64,000 nt of DNA from JBOFOR01 sp051654865. Its GTDB lineage: Bacteria; Bacillota; Clostridia; Peptostreptococcales; Peptostreptococcaceae. The DNA is taken from contig JBOFYV010000042.1 in the NCBI GenBank assembly GCA_051654865.1, positions 62,001-126,000 on the forward strand. Reading direction: 5' to 3'. The translations under genes were made by a program, and so were the position numbers. The number at the start of each line of letters is the position of its first letter. The stretch's first letter is position 1. The notes beneath the pieces were generated by a model that was given only the letters and a program-made list of their open reading frames with translations, searched no databases and had not been told where the DNA came from. Shown in pieces: positions 9,334-18,526 of this stretch.

Positions 9334-10932
9334 ATGAAAGAAAAGAATTACAAATTAAGATTCGCCGTTATGGGAGTCCCCACAATTATATTTGCACTTT
9401 TGATAATTATTGGATTTGCAAATAGTGATACTTTTACAACTGTATTGTGGTCAGTATTTGAAACGCTAATGGTAAACCTAGGATGGCTAGTTGATTTGGG
9501 ATGCTTAGGTTTTGTTGCTTTCCTATTATTTTTATGGATACATCCAATGGGAAAAACAAAGTTTGGGGGACAAGATGCTAAGCCAAAGTTCTCTACATGG
9601 AACTGGTGGGCAATTTCACTTTGTGCAGGGATAGGAACAGGAATTGTATTTTGGGGGCCAGTTGAACCACTACTACATACTTTTAGTCCAGCACCAGGTA
9701 TTGGCATAGAAGCAGGTAGCAATGCAGCTGTAATGTGGGCAATGGAAAAATCATTATTACACTGGACAATTACACCATATGCAATATACGTTTCTGCTGC
9801 AGTTGTAATAGGATATGCATATTACAACTTAAAAAAACCATATACAGTAAGCTCAGGCTTAGTTCCACTTATGGGGGATAAAGCATTAAGTAAAAGAACC
9901 GCATCTATAGTAGATTCCCTTACATTATTTGCTATTACAGGTGGAGTTGCAGGATCCTTGGGTTATGGACTATTACAAATAGGAAGTGGACTTGAGCAAG
10001 TTTTTAATATAACCCCAGGTCCTATAGTATGGGTATCTATTGCAGTAGTAATAATAATAACATACAGCTTATCTAGTTTATCAGGAATGGATAAAGGTAT
10101 AAAATGGCTTAGTGATAAAAATGCTTGGATGTTCATTGCTTTATTGATATTTGCTCTTATATTTGGACCAACATCATATATACTAAATTTAACTACTCAA
10201 TCAATTGGTCAGTTCGCTGGAGGATTTGTTGAATCAATGACTTTTACTGCTCCATTTGCTGATAGTGAACTTTGGCCACAATGGTGGGATATGTATTGGT
10301 TTGTTGACTGGTTATCATTTGGCCCAATAGTAGGTTTATTCTTAGTTAAATTAAGCTATGGAAGGTCAATAAGAGAATTTATTACAGTTAACTTATTCTT
10401 ACCAGCATTATTTGGTATGATTTGGTTTGGAGTATTTGGTGGATTAGCATTAGATTTACAAATGGTGCAAGGAATTGATTTAGTGGGGTATATGAATACA
10501 TTTGGACAAGAGGCATTAACACTTAAAATTTTAGATTATTTACCATTATCACAAATAATGAAGCCGTTAATGTTATTATTAATAGGTCTATCATTTGTAA
10601 CATTAGCTGATAGTATGACATCCACAGTATCATTAATGAGTATAGAGAGTAAAGAGAGATTAGATGAAGCTCCAATGGGGGTGAAATTATTCTGGGGGAT
10701 ACTAATGGGGGCAACCTCTGTAATATTTGTACTTAATGGAGGATTGGAAGGTATTAAAGTAGTGAAAACTATCGCCGGATTCCCAATATTATTTTTAGAA
10801 ATAATAATGGTAATAGGTTTTATTAGATATATGCTTCAATTAAGAAAAGAATCAGAAGTTAGCGGAAATAATAATACTAAAGATATTAGAAAAATGAAGC
10901 TAGAACAAGCAATGACAGAAGATGATGAATAA
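9334..10932 (+). CDS. BCCT-family betaine/carnitine/choline-type transporter
   Basis: This 532-residue integral membrane protein has about twelve hydrophobic helices. The family signature lies in WWDMYWFVDWLSFGP and the following LVKLSYGRSIREF. Tryptophan-rich helices, as in WNWWAISLCAGIG, form the quaternary-ammonium site in characterised members. It would import a trimethylammonium compound with Na+ or H+, or exchange it for the demethylated product. AGGAGGAG precedes the ATG, and the following terminator makes it the last gene of its unit. Its presence is the best clue that the island handles quaternary amines. Confidence 0.95.
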   Translation: MKEKNYKLRFAVMGVPTIIFALLIIIGFANSDTFTTVLWSVFETLMVNLGWLVDLGCLGFVAFLLFLWIHPMGKTKFGGQDAKPKFSTWNWWAISLCAGIGTGIVFWGPVEPLLHTFSPAPGIGIEAGSNAAVMWAMEKSLLHWTITPYAIYVSAAVVIGYAYYNLKKPYTVSSGLVPLMGDKALSKRTASIVDSLTLFAITGGVAGSLGYGLLQIGSGLEQVFNITPGPIVWVSIAVVIIITYSLSSLSGMDKGIKWLSDKNAWMFIALLIFALIFGPTSYILNLTTQSIGQFAGGFVESMTFTAPFADSELWPQWWDMYWFVDWLSFGPIVGLFLVKLSYGRSIREFITVNLFLPALFGMIWFGVFGGLALDLQMVQGIDLVGYMNTFGQEALTLKILDYLPLSQIMKPLMLLLIGLSFVTLADSMTSTVSLMSIESKERLDEAPMGVKLFWGILMGATSVIFVLNGGLEGIKVVKTIAGFPILFLEIIMVIGFIRYMLQLRKESEVSGNNNTKDIRKMKLEQAMTEDDE

Positions 10933-10944
10933 TTAAATATCAAC

Positions 10945-10979
10945 AAAAAATCTTAGTAATTAAATACTAAGATTTTTTT
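10945..10979 (+). terminator. Rho-independent terminator
   Basis: AAAAAATCTTAGTA and TACTAAGATTTTTT form a long perfect stem with a T-run, ending the BCCT gene. Confidence 0.92.
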
Positions 10980-11063
10980 GAATTTTCTAAAAAACATAAT
11001 GGATTCTACAAAATATTGATATAATTAGAGTATATAATATTTAAATATCAAAAGGGGGATAAA

Positions 11064-12869
11064 ATGGAATATGTAAATATTAAAATTCATCCAGAGAACA
11101 TAGAGATTAAAGTTAAAAAGAATAGTAAATTAATAGATATTCTATATGAGAATGATAAGCATATAGATGCTATTTGTGGCGGAGTTGGAATATGTAGAAA
11201 ATGTAAAGTTAGATTGATAAAAGGTAGGACCGGTTATTTAAATGATAATAAATTAAAAAAACTAAGTAGTGAAGAGATAGATAGTAATATTATTCTAGCT
11301 TGTGAAAGCATTGTAAATGAAGATATAGAGATAGAGTTACAAACAAATAAAAATAACCTAACAAAAGGAGAAGTTACTAAAAACGTTACAAAATTAAATC
11401 CTATAGTTAGTAAGAAGTGTATTAAATTATCACATCCTACTCTAAATGATAGAGTATCAGATGAAGAGAGGATTCTGAGAGAGTTAGAAGAAAATGTACA
11501 AATTGAAACTAATTTATTGCCTAAACTATACAACGTATTAAATGAAGCAAATTATGAAGTTACATTAACTATATATGATAAAAAAATAATAAATATAGAA
11601 AAAGGAGATTGTACACAAGAAAATTATGCAATAGCTATTGATTTGGGAACTACAACTGTAGCAGGATATTTGATAAATCTAAATACAGGCAATATACTAA
11701 GTTCATACTCAACTTTAAATCTACAAAAAACTTATGGTGCGGATATAATATCAAGAATAAATTATTCTATGGAAGGAAATGAAAACATATTTAAATTAAA
11801 AAAATTAGCTATAAAAAGTATAGATAATATAATATCTAAATTATTACAAAGTTGCAAAATAAGTAGTGAAGATATTAACATAATAGGATTAATAGGAAAT
11901 ACAACAATGAGTCATTTACTAATAGGTACAAGTCTAGAGGGGATAGCAAAATCGCCATTTACACCAGTTTTCACAAGTATTGTTAAGTGTAATTCAAACT
12001 TTTTAGGAATAAAGAGTTTGAATAATGAAAAAAAATGCATAATATTTCCTAATATAGGAGGATACGTAGGATCGGATACCTTAGGAGTAGTTATCGGAAC
12101 AGAGATAATAAATAAAACAGGAAACCATTTAGCAATAGATATAGGAACTAATTGTGAATTAGTGCTAAAAACAAATGATAGAGTATTAACTTGTTCTACA
12201 GCTGCTGGACCAGCATTTGAAGGTGCAAATATGAAATATGGAATGAGAGCAGAGGAAGGTGCAATATATAGCTGTAATATAGACGATGATATAGAAATAA
12301 AAATAATAGGTAATAAAGTAGAAAAGGGAATTTGTGGTTCTGGATATATAGATATAATAGCTAAATTAGTTGATAAAGGAATAATTAAAAAACAAGGAAG
12401 AATATTAGATGCTGATAAGGTAGAAGAAAAAACAAATAAAAAAATAGCTCAGCGAATAAAGAAACAAGGTAATATGAATAAAGTTATTTTAAGTGATTCA
12501 AACAACGAAGAAGTGTCTATTTATCAAGAAGATATTAGTAATTTGCAACTAGCAAAAGGAGCGGTGAATTCTGGAATTGAAATTATGATGGAAGAAGCAA
12601 ATGTGAAGTATTTAGATAAAATATACTTATCAGGAGCATTTGGTAGTAACTTAGATATATATAGCTTAAAAAGAATAAAAATGATTCCAGATATTGAAGA
12701 TTGTAAAATAGAAGTTGTGGGTAATGCAGCTGCAACAGGTTTAATAAATATATTGATATCAAAAGATATTTATAATGAATTAGTCAATATTACAAAAGCA
12801 ATAGAACATATGGAGTTAGCGAATCATAAAGATTTTAATAATAAATTTACAAAAAGTATGAGGTTTTAA
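11064..12869 (+). CDS. Reductive activator of corrinoid proteins (2Fe-2S + ASKHA/DUF4445)
   Basis: The first ~85 residues form a plant-type [2Fe-2S] ferredoxin with ligands C38, C44, C47 and C80. The rest is the ASKHA ATPase-like DUF4445 region, with DLGTTTVAGYL near 192 and AIDIGTNCEL further on. Proteins of this build (RACE/RACo) use ATP and a low-potential electron to return inactive cob(II)alamin carriers to cob(I)alamin. At 601 residues it is a normal family length. It would serve all the corrinoid proteins of the island. A GGGGG site precedes the ATG, and it is followed by the DUF1638 gene 16 nt after its stop. Confidence 0.93.
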   Translation: MEYVNIKIHPENIEIKVKKNSKLIDILYENDKHIDAICGGVGICRKCKVRLIKGRTGYLNDNKLKKLSSEEIDSNIILACESIVNEDIEIELQTNKNNLTKGEVTKNVTKLNPIVSKKCIKLSHPTLNDRVSDEERILRELEENVQIETNLLPKLYNVLNEANYEVTLTIYDKKIINIEKGDCTQENYAIAIDLGTTTVAGYLINLNTGNILSSYSTLNLQKTYGADIISRINYSMEGNENIFKLKKLAIKSIDNIISKLLQSCKISSEDINIIGLIGNTTMSHLLIGTSLEGIAKSPFTPVFTSIVKCNSNFLGIKSLNNEKKCIIFPNIGGYVGSDTLGVVIGTEIINKTGNHLAIDIGTNCELVLKTNDRVLTCSTAAGPAFEGANMKYGMRAEEGAIYSCNIDDDIEIKIIGNKVEKGICGSGYIDIIAKLVDKGIIKKQGRILDADKVEEKTNKKIAQRIKKQGNMNKVILSDSNNEEVSIYQEDISNLQLAKGAVNSGIEIMMEEANVKYLDKIYLSGAFGSNLDIYSLKRIKMIPDIEDCKIEVVGNAAATGLINILISKDIYNELVNITKAIEHMELANHKDFNNKFTKSMRF

Positions 12870-12885
12870 TTTATAGGGGATGAAT

Positions 12886-13545
12886 ATGAAAGATATAATA
12901 ATAGCATGTGAAAATTTAAAAGATGAAATTACTTATATAGCCAAAGAATTAAATCTAGAATTAGATATTGTATATTTAGAATCTCAATTACATAATACAC
13001 CAATATTACTTAATGAAAAATTACAAAATGAGATAGATAAATACCAAAGCAAAGACAATATAATTTTACTATTTGGCTTATGTGGAAATGGATTAGCGGG
13101 ATTAAAGTCTAAAAATTCTAAATTAATATGCCCTAAAGTTGATGACTGTATATCACTTTATATGGGTGGGGTGGATAAAAGAATGAAATTAAAAGATGCT
13201 ACAGCGACATATTTTTTTACAAAGAGATATATAGAAAATGAATTTAGCATATATAATGAAATGAAAAGTATGAAGCTAAAATATGGGGAAGAAAAAACGA
13301 ACAAAATCTATAAATCTTTATTTAAAAAATACAAGTATATTAGAACAATAAATACTGGAGCATATGATGAAAATGATATTAAAGAAAAGATATATGAATT
13401 GTGTGAAGTATTTGATTTAATTTATGAAAGTGTAGATGGTGATTTAAATTTACTTTATAAAGCGCTAAATAAAGAATTTGATGACAACTTTATAATTTTA
13501 GAAAAAGAAAATGAGTTAAGATCCGAGTATTTTAATAGTATTTAA
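12886..13545 (+). CDS. DUF1638 domain protein
   Basis: The conserved pattern of the family is present: FGLCGNGLAGL followed by CPKVDDCISLYMGG, plus an N-terminal IIIACENLKDE. The function of DUF1638 is not established, but its genes recur beside MttB and corrinoid-activation genes. The two invariant Cys groups suggest metal, cluster or cobamide handling. The ATG at 12886 is preferred because AGGGG directly abuts the earlier ATG at 12880. It is co-transcribed with the activator. Confidence 0.85.
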   Translation: MKDIIIACENLKDEITYIAKELNLELDIVYLESQLHNTPILLNEKLQNEIDKYQSKDNIILLFGLCGNGLAGLKSKNSKLICPKVDDCISLYMGGVDKRMKLKDATATYFFTKRYIENEFSIYNEMKSMKLKYGEEKTNKIYKSLFKKYKYIRTINTGAYDENDIKEKIYELCEVFDLIYESVDGDLNLLYKALNKEFDDNFIILEKENELRSEYFNSI

Positions 13546-13561
13546 ATATATTAATAAATAG

Positions 13562-13613
13562 TTAAGCAATAAGATAATTTTTATTATAGAGAATTATTTT
13601 ATTGCTTAATTTT
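13562..13613 (+). terminator. Probable terminator hairpin
   Basis: TTAAGCAATAA pairs with TTATTGCTTAA inside a longer imperfect stem, followed by TTTT. It closes the activator/DUF1638 unit. Confidence 0.7.
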
Positions 13614-13743
13614 AAGTGTAAAAATTTTAAATTGTATACAAAAATAAGAAAAGTTATCAATTTAGCATAGCAAAAAAATACAAATACTTTAATTTTTTGA
13701 TATACTTATAATAAATAGTAATGAAAATTAAAAGGAGGATAAC

Positions 13744-14745
13744 TTGATAAATAGTATTTATATTTATTTGAATAAAAAAATAGCTGAGGTAATATCAACA
13801 GGAACAGAAGAAGAAGTAAATATAGAAAATAATGATTTAGTATTTAAAGCGCCAAGATTAAGTGGATATGGTATTGTAGGATTAAATAGATTGTCAGTAT
13901 ATTCTAATAATATTAAATCTCAAAGTGGTGGGCCTTTTGCTCATTATATGAAATGTAATGGGTATGATTATATAATTATAAAAGGCAAAAGTTATAAACA
14001 AACTCATATACATATTGATAAAAATAGTATAGAATTCATAGATTCTTTTGGTATGAATGACGATGATTTTCTTAATACAAAGTTAAGTATTGAACATAAA
14101 CTAAAAAATAAAAATATAGAAATAGCAACAGTAGGTTTAGCAGGAGTTAAAGGCATTGATTTTTCTAGTATAATGTTTGATAAGAAAAAGTCTTGTGGCA
14201 AAAACGGATTAGGAAAACTTATGGGAAGTAAAAATTTAAAAAGTATATCTTTAGAAAAACATATTGATTTAATTCCACAAAATAGTAAAGAGTTAGTTAA
14301 ATTAAATGAAATTATTTTAAACAGAATTAGTCAAAGACACACACTTGATTTTTTTAAAGACAACAATAGTTGCTATGGATGTTGTTTAAATTGCAAGAGC
14401 ACCGTTATTAATAAAATTTTAAAATTTGAATTTAGCTATGAAGAAGCAAAAGAGATTAATCAAATAAGTGATAGATATGGTATGGATAGTATTGATTTTG
14501 CAAATATACTAAAGCAATATAGAAAGTGTAACAATTATATCTATATGGATATAGCTACATTTGCTAAAAATTATATAGGCAATCATACAGTATATAATCA
14601 TTTACACCATACGAAAAATATAGTTAAAGATAACAATGAAACTAGCATATTGGTAAAATTAGGATTTTGTAAAATTCTAAATAATAAAGACATACTAAAT
14701 GAAAATGAAATTGAGGCTTTAATTGAGTGTACAGTAGGATCATAG
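13744..14745 (+). CDS. Compact aldehyde:ferredoxin oxidoreductase (AOR)-like protein
   Basis: The N-terminal part matches the AOR pterin-binding domain: GGPFAHYMKCNGYDYIII (62-79) and the GLGKLMGSKNLKSI stretch (155-168). A C210-x2-C213-x3-C217 motif corresponds to the [4Fe-4S] ligands, and C309 in VKLGFCKIL is a good candidate for the fourth ligand. Canonical members are ~600 residues; this one is 333, with a shortened middle and nothing after the point where the C-terminal domain should continue. It may be a reduced electron-transfer or pterin-binding variant, or decaying. The TTG start has GGAGG 5 nt upstream. Two moeA genes follow immediately, which supports a Mo/W-pterin role. Confidence 0.75.
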   Translation: MINSIYIYLNKKIAEVISTGTEEEVNIENNDLVFKAPRLSGYGIVGLNRLSVYSNNIKSQSGGPFAHYMKCNGYDYIIIKGKSYKQTHIHIDKNSIEFIDSFGMNDDDFLNTKLSIEHKLKNKNIEIATVGLAGVKGIDFSSIMFDKKKSCGKNGLGKLMGSKNLKSISLEKHIDLIPQNSKELVKLNEIILNRISQRHTLDFFKDNNSCYGCCLNCKSTVINKILKFEFSYEEAKEINQISDRYGMDSIDFANILKQYRKCNNYIYMDIATFAKNYIGNHTVYNHLHHTKNIVKDNNETSILVKLGFCKILNNKDILNENEIEALIECTVGS

Positions 14746-14765
14746 AAGATTAAGAGGGGGATGTT

Positions 14766-15986
14766 ATGAAGTTATTTGATGTAGTAAACGTAGAAAATGC
14801 ACTAGATACAATGAAAGAAAAGTTTAGACAAAATTTCGAAATGGAAAACGTTAGTTTAATAGAAAGTTTAAATAGATATTTAGCAATAGATATAAAATCA
14901 AATATAAATGTTCCTCACTTTAGAAAATCTTTAGTAGATGGATACGCAGTACTTGTAAAAGATACATTTTTAGCGAGTGAGTCAAGTCCTGTACCAATGA
15001 CAATACTAGGTGAGAGTAGTATGGGAAATATATGTGAGTATGAATTAGAAGAAGAAGCTTGTGTATATGTTCCAACGGGTGGTATGGTGCCTATAAATGC
15101 TCAGGGAGTAGTTATGATTGAGTATACAGAGAAGCTTGATGATGAAACCATATTAGTGCAAAAGGGAGTTTCTTTTAATGAAAATATAGTTGAAATAGGG
15201 GAAGATATAAAGGAAGGGGAAAATCTTTACAAAAGGGGACATAAAATAAGTGATAGGGATTTAGGAGTATTAGCTGGTGCTAATATCAAAACTGTATCAG
15301 TATATAAAAACTTAAAGGTAGGTATAATTTCAACAGGGGATGAAATTTTAAACACTGAAGAAGATATTAAAGACGCTAAAATAAAAGATATAAATGCTTA
15401 TATTCTATATGGACAACTAAAAAACATTTCTTGTAATCCAATTATATACCCTCCATGCAAAGATAACTTAGATGATATAATTAATTTATTAGATAAAGCA
15501 ATAAGTGAATGTAATATTGTACTTATTTCGGGTGGAAGTTCTGTTGGTAAAAAAGATGAAACATTAAAGGCAATAGAAAGCTTTGATAATAGTGAAGTAT
15601 TTATAGAAGGGATTGCAATTAAGCCTGGCAAACCCACAATAATAGCTAGTATAAATGAAAAAATGGTGATAGGACTACCAGGGCATCCACTTTCATGTGC
15701 TTTTGTAGTTGAATCTATAGTAAAAACATATATAATGGCGTTGTTTAATAATAAAGAAAAAAAATACATAATGTGTGATTTTGAATATAATTATCACAAG
15801 GCAAAGGGGAGGGAAGAGTATTTAGCAGTTAATATAAAAGAAATAGATGACAAATTAATATGCACACCTATATTTTCAAAATCAAGTACAATAAAACAGT
15901 TTGCAACAAGTGACGGATATATAAAAATAGATAGAGATATAGAAGGAATCAACAAAGGAGATAAAGTCAAAGTATATATATTCTAA
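14766..15986 (+). CDS. moeA: Molybdopterin molybdenumtransferase MoeA
   Basis: MoeA inserts molybdate (or tungstate) into adenylylated molybdopterin. The 406-residue protein shows the family motifs in order: PHFRKSLVDGYAV, IISTGDE, GGSSVGKKDE, IKPGKPT and GLPGHPLSC. AGAGGGGG precedes the ATG, and the gene starts 20 nt after the AOR-like gene, so it is in the same operon. The downstream gene is a second, longer MoeA, a pairing seen in organisms that use both Mo and W or have a dedicated insertion system. Confidence 0.94.
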   Translation: MKLFDVVNVENALDTMKEKFRQNFEMENVSLIESLNRYLAIDIKSNINVPHFRKSLVDGYAVLVKDTFLASESSPVPMTILGESSMGNICEYELEEEACVYVPTGGMVPINAQGVVMIEYTEKLDDETILVQKGVSFNENIVEIGEDIKEGENLYKRGHKISDRDLGVLAGANIKTVSVYKNLKVGIISTGDEILNTEEDIKDAKIKDINAYILYGQLKNISCNPIIYPPCKDNLDDIINLLDKAISECNIVLISGGSSVGKKDETLKAIESFDNSEVFIEGIAIKPGKPTIIASINEKMVIGLPGHPLSCAFVVESIVKTYIMALFNNKEKKYIMCDFEYNYHKAKGREEYLAVNIKEIDDKLICTPIFSKSSTIKQFATSDGYIKIDRDIEGINKGDKVKVYIF

Positions 15987-15999
15987 GGGGGTACACAAA

Positions 16000-17898
16000 A
16001 TGGGTAAATACTTATCGAATATACCATTGAAGGAAGGTTTAGATGGTTATTTAGAAATCTTGAATGAACATAAGATATTAAAAGAAGAGTACATTGATGT
16101 AGATGAGAGCTTAAATAGAATTAGTAGTGAAGCTGTGTATGCAAATCTTTCATCACCGTTTTATAATTGTTCAGCTATGGATGGTATAGCAGTAAAGTCA
16201 GAAAAGACTTTTATGGCTAATGAGCAAAATATTATTGAATTAATAGAAAATGAAGATTACATAGAAGTGGATACAGGAGACCCAATACCGAAACAATTTG
16301 ATGCGGTTATTATGGTAGAGGACTTACTACTAAAAGAAAATGGAGTAGTTAAAATTTATAAGCCTGCTATACCATGGCAGCATATTAGATGTTTAGGAGA
16401 AGATGTAGTAGAAAAAGAAATGATAATACCTAGTTATCACACTGTAAGACCACAAGATGTTGGAGCTATGATAAGTGGTAAAATAAATGAAATAAAAGTT
16501 TTTAAAGAATTTAAAGTAGGTATAATACCGACGGGAACAGAGCTAATTGATAGATATACAAATCCTAAGATAGGGGATATTATAGAGTTTAATTCAAGGT
16601 TATTTAAAGGATTAATATTAGAATATAAAGCAGTTCCATTAGTTTATCCTATAGTAGAAGATAATTATGATAAGATAAAAAAAAGTGTAGAGATTGCATT
16701 AGAAGAATGTGATATGGTACTTATTAATGCTGGATCATCTCAAGGAAGAGAGGATTTTACATATGATGTTATAGAAGAACTAGGAAATGTCTTAATACAT
16801 GGATTGGCAATAAAACCAGGAAAGCCAGCAATATTAGGACAAGTAAAAAATAAGCCTGTAATAGGAATACCAGGATATCCGGTATCTGCATGGGTTGTTA
16901 TGGAAAATATAGTAAAACCGATGATAAAAAGTCTTGCTAATCTGCCTGTAAAAGAAAATAAAAAAATAAAGGCAACTATTACAAAAAGAATAATGAGTTC
17001 ACTAAAATATGAGGAATTTATAAGAGTAAAACTAGGGTATATAAATGGAAAATACATAGCTACGCCGGTAAAAAGAGGAGCAGGAACTGTTACAAGCTTA
17101 GTGCATGCTGATGGAGTCCTAAGAGTACATCAAAATATTGAAGGTATTGAAGAAGGGGAAATAGTTGAAGTTGAATTATTAAACGAACTAGAAACTATTA
17201 ATAATACCATAATTTCAATTGGAAGCCACGATATAGTGATGGATATTATCAATAATGAAATTATCAAAAATTCCTTTGGAAAAATGAAGCTAAGTTCTAC
17301 TCATGTAGGTAGTTTTAATGGACTTTTAGCTATAAAAAAAGGAGAAAGTCATATATCTCCAATTCACTTATTTGATACTGAAAGTGAAACATATAATATA
17401 CCTTATATTAAAAAATACATTGAAGATGAAGTATCTATTATAAAGTTGGTAAAAAGAACTCAAGGATTTCTGGTTAAAAAAGGAAACCCATTGAATATTC
17501 AGGGAGTAGAAGATTTACTTAATATAAGATATATAAATAGACAAAAGGGTTCAGGGACAAGAATACTATTAGATCATTTATTAAAGAAGAGTAGCATAAA
17601 AAAAAGTGAAATTAATGGATATGAAAGAGAAGAGTCTACACATATGAGTTTAGCAAAAGCAATACAAAATGATGATGCCGATTGTGGGTTAGGGGTATAT
17701 TCAGTAGCTAAAATATTTAATCTAGACTTTATACCAATATGTGAAGAAGAATATGATTTATTAGTAAAAGATGAGCTGATAGAAGGTGAATACATAAAAC
17801 ATCTATTAAAAACAATAAAAGATAAAAGTTTTAAGGAAAAGGTAGAAAAACTAGGTGGATATAAAACAGAAGATATAGGCAAGATTATTAAAATATAA
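16000..17898 (+). CDS. moeA: MoeA fused to a C-terminal periplasmic-binding-like (PBP) domain
   Basis: Residues ~1-405 are a MoeA domain with SAMDGIAVKS, NAGSSQGREDF, IKPGKPA and GIPGYPVSA. Residues ~405-632 are a PBP-like domain related to molybdate/LysR-type substrate sensors: ISIGSHDIVMDII, then SSTHVGSFNGLLAIK and RQKGSGTRILLDHLL. The fusion is known in clostridia and archaea and is thought to bind oxyanion or cofactor precursor in the cytoplasm; no signal peptide is visible. It begins 13 nt after the first moeA, with AAGGGGG upstream. It probably serves the AOR-like protein and other Mo/W enzymes. Confidence 0.92.
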   Translation: MGKYLSNIPLKEGLDGYLEILNEHKILKEEYIDVDESLNRISSEAVYANLSSPFYNCSAMDGIAVKSEKTFMANEQNIIELIENEDYIEVDTGDPIPKQFDAVIMVEDLLLKENGVVKIYKPAIPWQHIRCLGEDVVEKEMIIPSYHTVRPQDVGAMISGKINEIKVFKEFKVGIIPTGTELIDRYTNPKIGDIIEFNSRLFKGLILEYKAVPLVYPIVEDNYDKIKKSVEIALEECDMVLINAGSSQGREDFTYDVIEELGNVLIHGLAIKPGKPAILGQVKNKPVIGIPGYPVSAWVVMENIVKPMIKSLANLPVKENKKIKATITKRIMSSLKYEEFIRVKLGYINGKYIATPVKRGAGTVTSLVHADGVLRVHQNIEGIEEGEIVEVELLNELETINNTIISIGSHDIVMDIINNEIIKNSFGKMKLSSTHVGSFNGLLAIKKGESHISPIHLFDTESETYNIPYIKKYIEDEVSIIKLVKRTQGFLVKKGNPLNIQGVEDLLNIRYINRQKGSGTRILLDHLLKKSSIKKSEINGYEREESTHMSLAKAIQNDDADCGLGVYSVAKIFNLDFIPICEEEYDLLVKDELIEGEYIKHLLKTIKDKSFKEKVEKLGGYKTEDIGKIIKI

Positions 17899-17928
17899 TA
17901 TAAATAGATAGAAGCCGGGTATATTAAT

Positions 17929-17985
17929 AGCCCCTATCATTCCTATTGTAGCAATTGTAGGAATGATAAGGGCTATATGATTTTT
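17929..17985. terminator. Long bidirectional terminator between convergent genes
   Basis: A 17-bp arm pair with one mismatch (AGCCCCTATCATTCCTA and its complement) is followed by a T-rich stretch. It separates the moeA unit from the minus-strand gene that ends at 17984. Confidence 0.85.
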
Positions 17986-18526
17986 ATTTCTTATATTCAA
18001 TACCATTAACTATCAATGATGAAATCTTGTTATCTTGTAATATAGTATCGAAGAATACAGGTTCTTCGCGAGGAAGAGAGATAGTACCTCTAGCAAATAT
18101 TAAATTTCCGTTTTTGTGCATTGATTTACTTTTAATCTCATAATTTCCAGATAAACTTAAAGTATTACGTATATCTGTACTTATTATTTCATTATATTTT
18201 TTATAATCACTAGTGCTTATATTAGCACTAGAAGTATTAGTTAAAGATGCAGGTTTTGAACTATCAGCACTACTATTATTAAGTAATAATTTATTATTAA
18301 TAAAAGAGATAAAACATATTGATAATACTAGAAAAGCAATAATTACTAATGGTTTATTATTATTGTAAAACTTAAGGCTATTTTTTTTTCTTTTTCTGAA
18401 CTTAGGGTAAGGAATAACCTTAGAAGAATTAACATTAGTTATTGTATTTAATTTAAGATACTTTGACATCTTTTTTTCATCTCTTTGTCTAAATGGAACC
18501 GTTTTATTCGCAATATTATTTTTCAT
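17984..18526 (-). CDS. Hypothetical single-pass membrane protein
   Basis: I do not recognise this 180-residue protein. It has a basic N-terminal region (RKRKKNS near residue 42), one hydrophobic helix of about 20 residues around 60-80, then a Ser/Thr-rich linker and a small C-terminal domain that should lie outside the membrane. The layout resembles small extracytoplasmic lipid- or wall-associated proteins of Clostridia. The start at 18526 is chosen because AGGGGTGA lies just upstream on the minus strand; a longer frame to 18553 has no site. Confidence 0.7.
   Translation of the reverse strand: MKNNIANKTVPFRQRDEKKMSKYLKLNTITNVNSSKVIPYPKFRKRKKNSLKFYNNNKPLVIIAFLVLSICFISFINNKLLLNNSSADSSKPASLTNTSSANISTSDYKKYNEIISTDIRNTLSLSGNYEIKSKSMHKNGNLIFARGTISLPREEPVFFDTILQDNKISSLIVNGIEYKK

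Noticed and set aside
10981..10998. CodY-box-like sequence AATTTTCTAAAAAA before the corrinoid activator
   Set aside because: It departs from the CodY consensus at several positions in the right half, and such matches are expected by chance at this AT content.
14743..14766. TAG stop of the AOR-like gene read as pyrrolysine to extend the protein
   Set aside because: Reading through adds only seven residues before TGA and restores no AOR motif. No pyrrolysine genes are visible and both MttB genes lack in-frame TAG.
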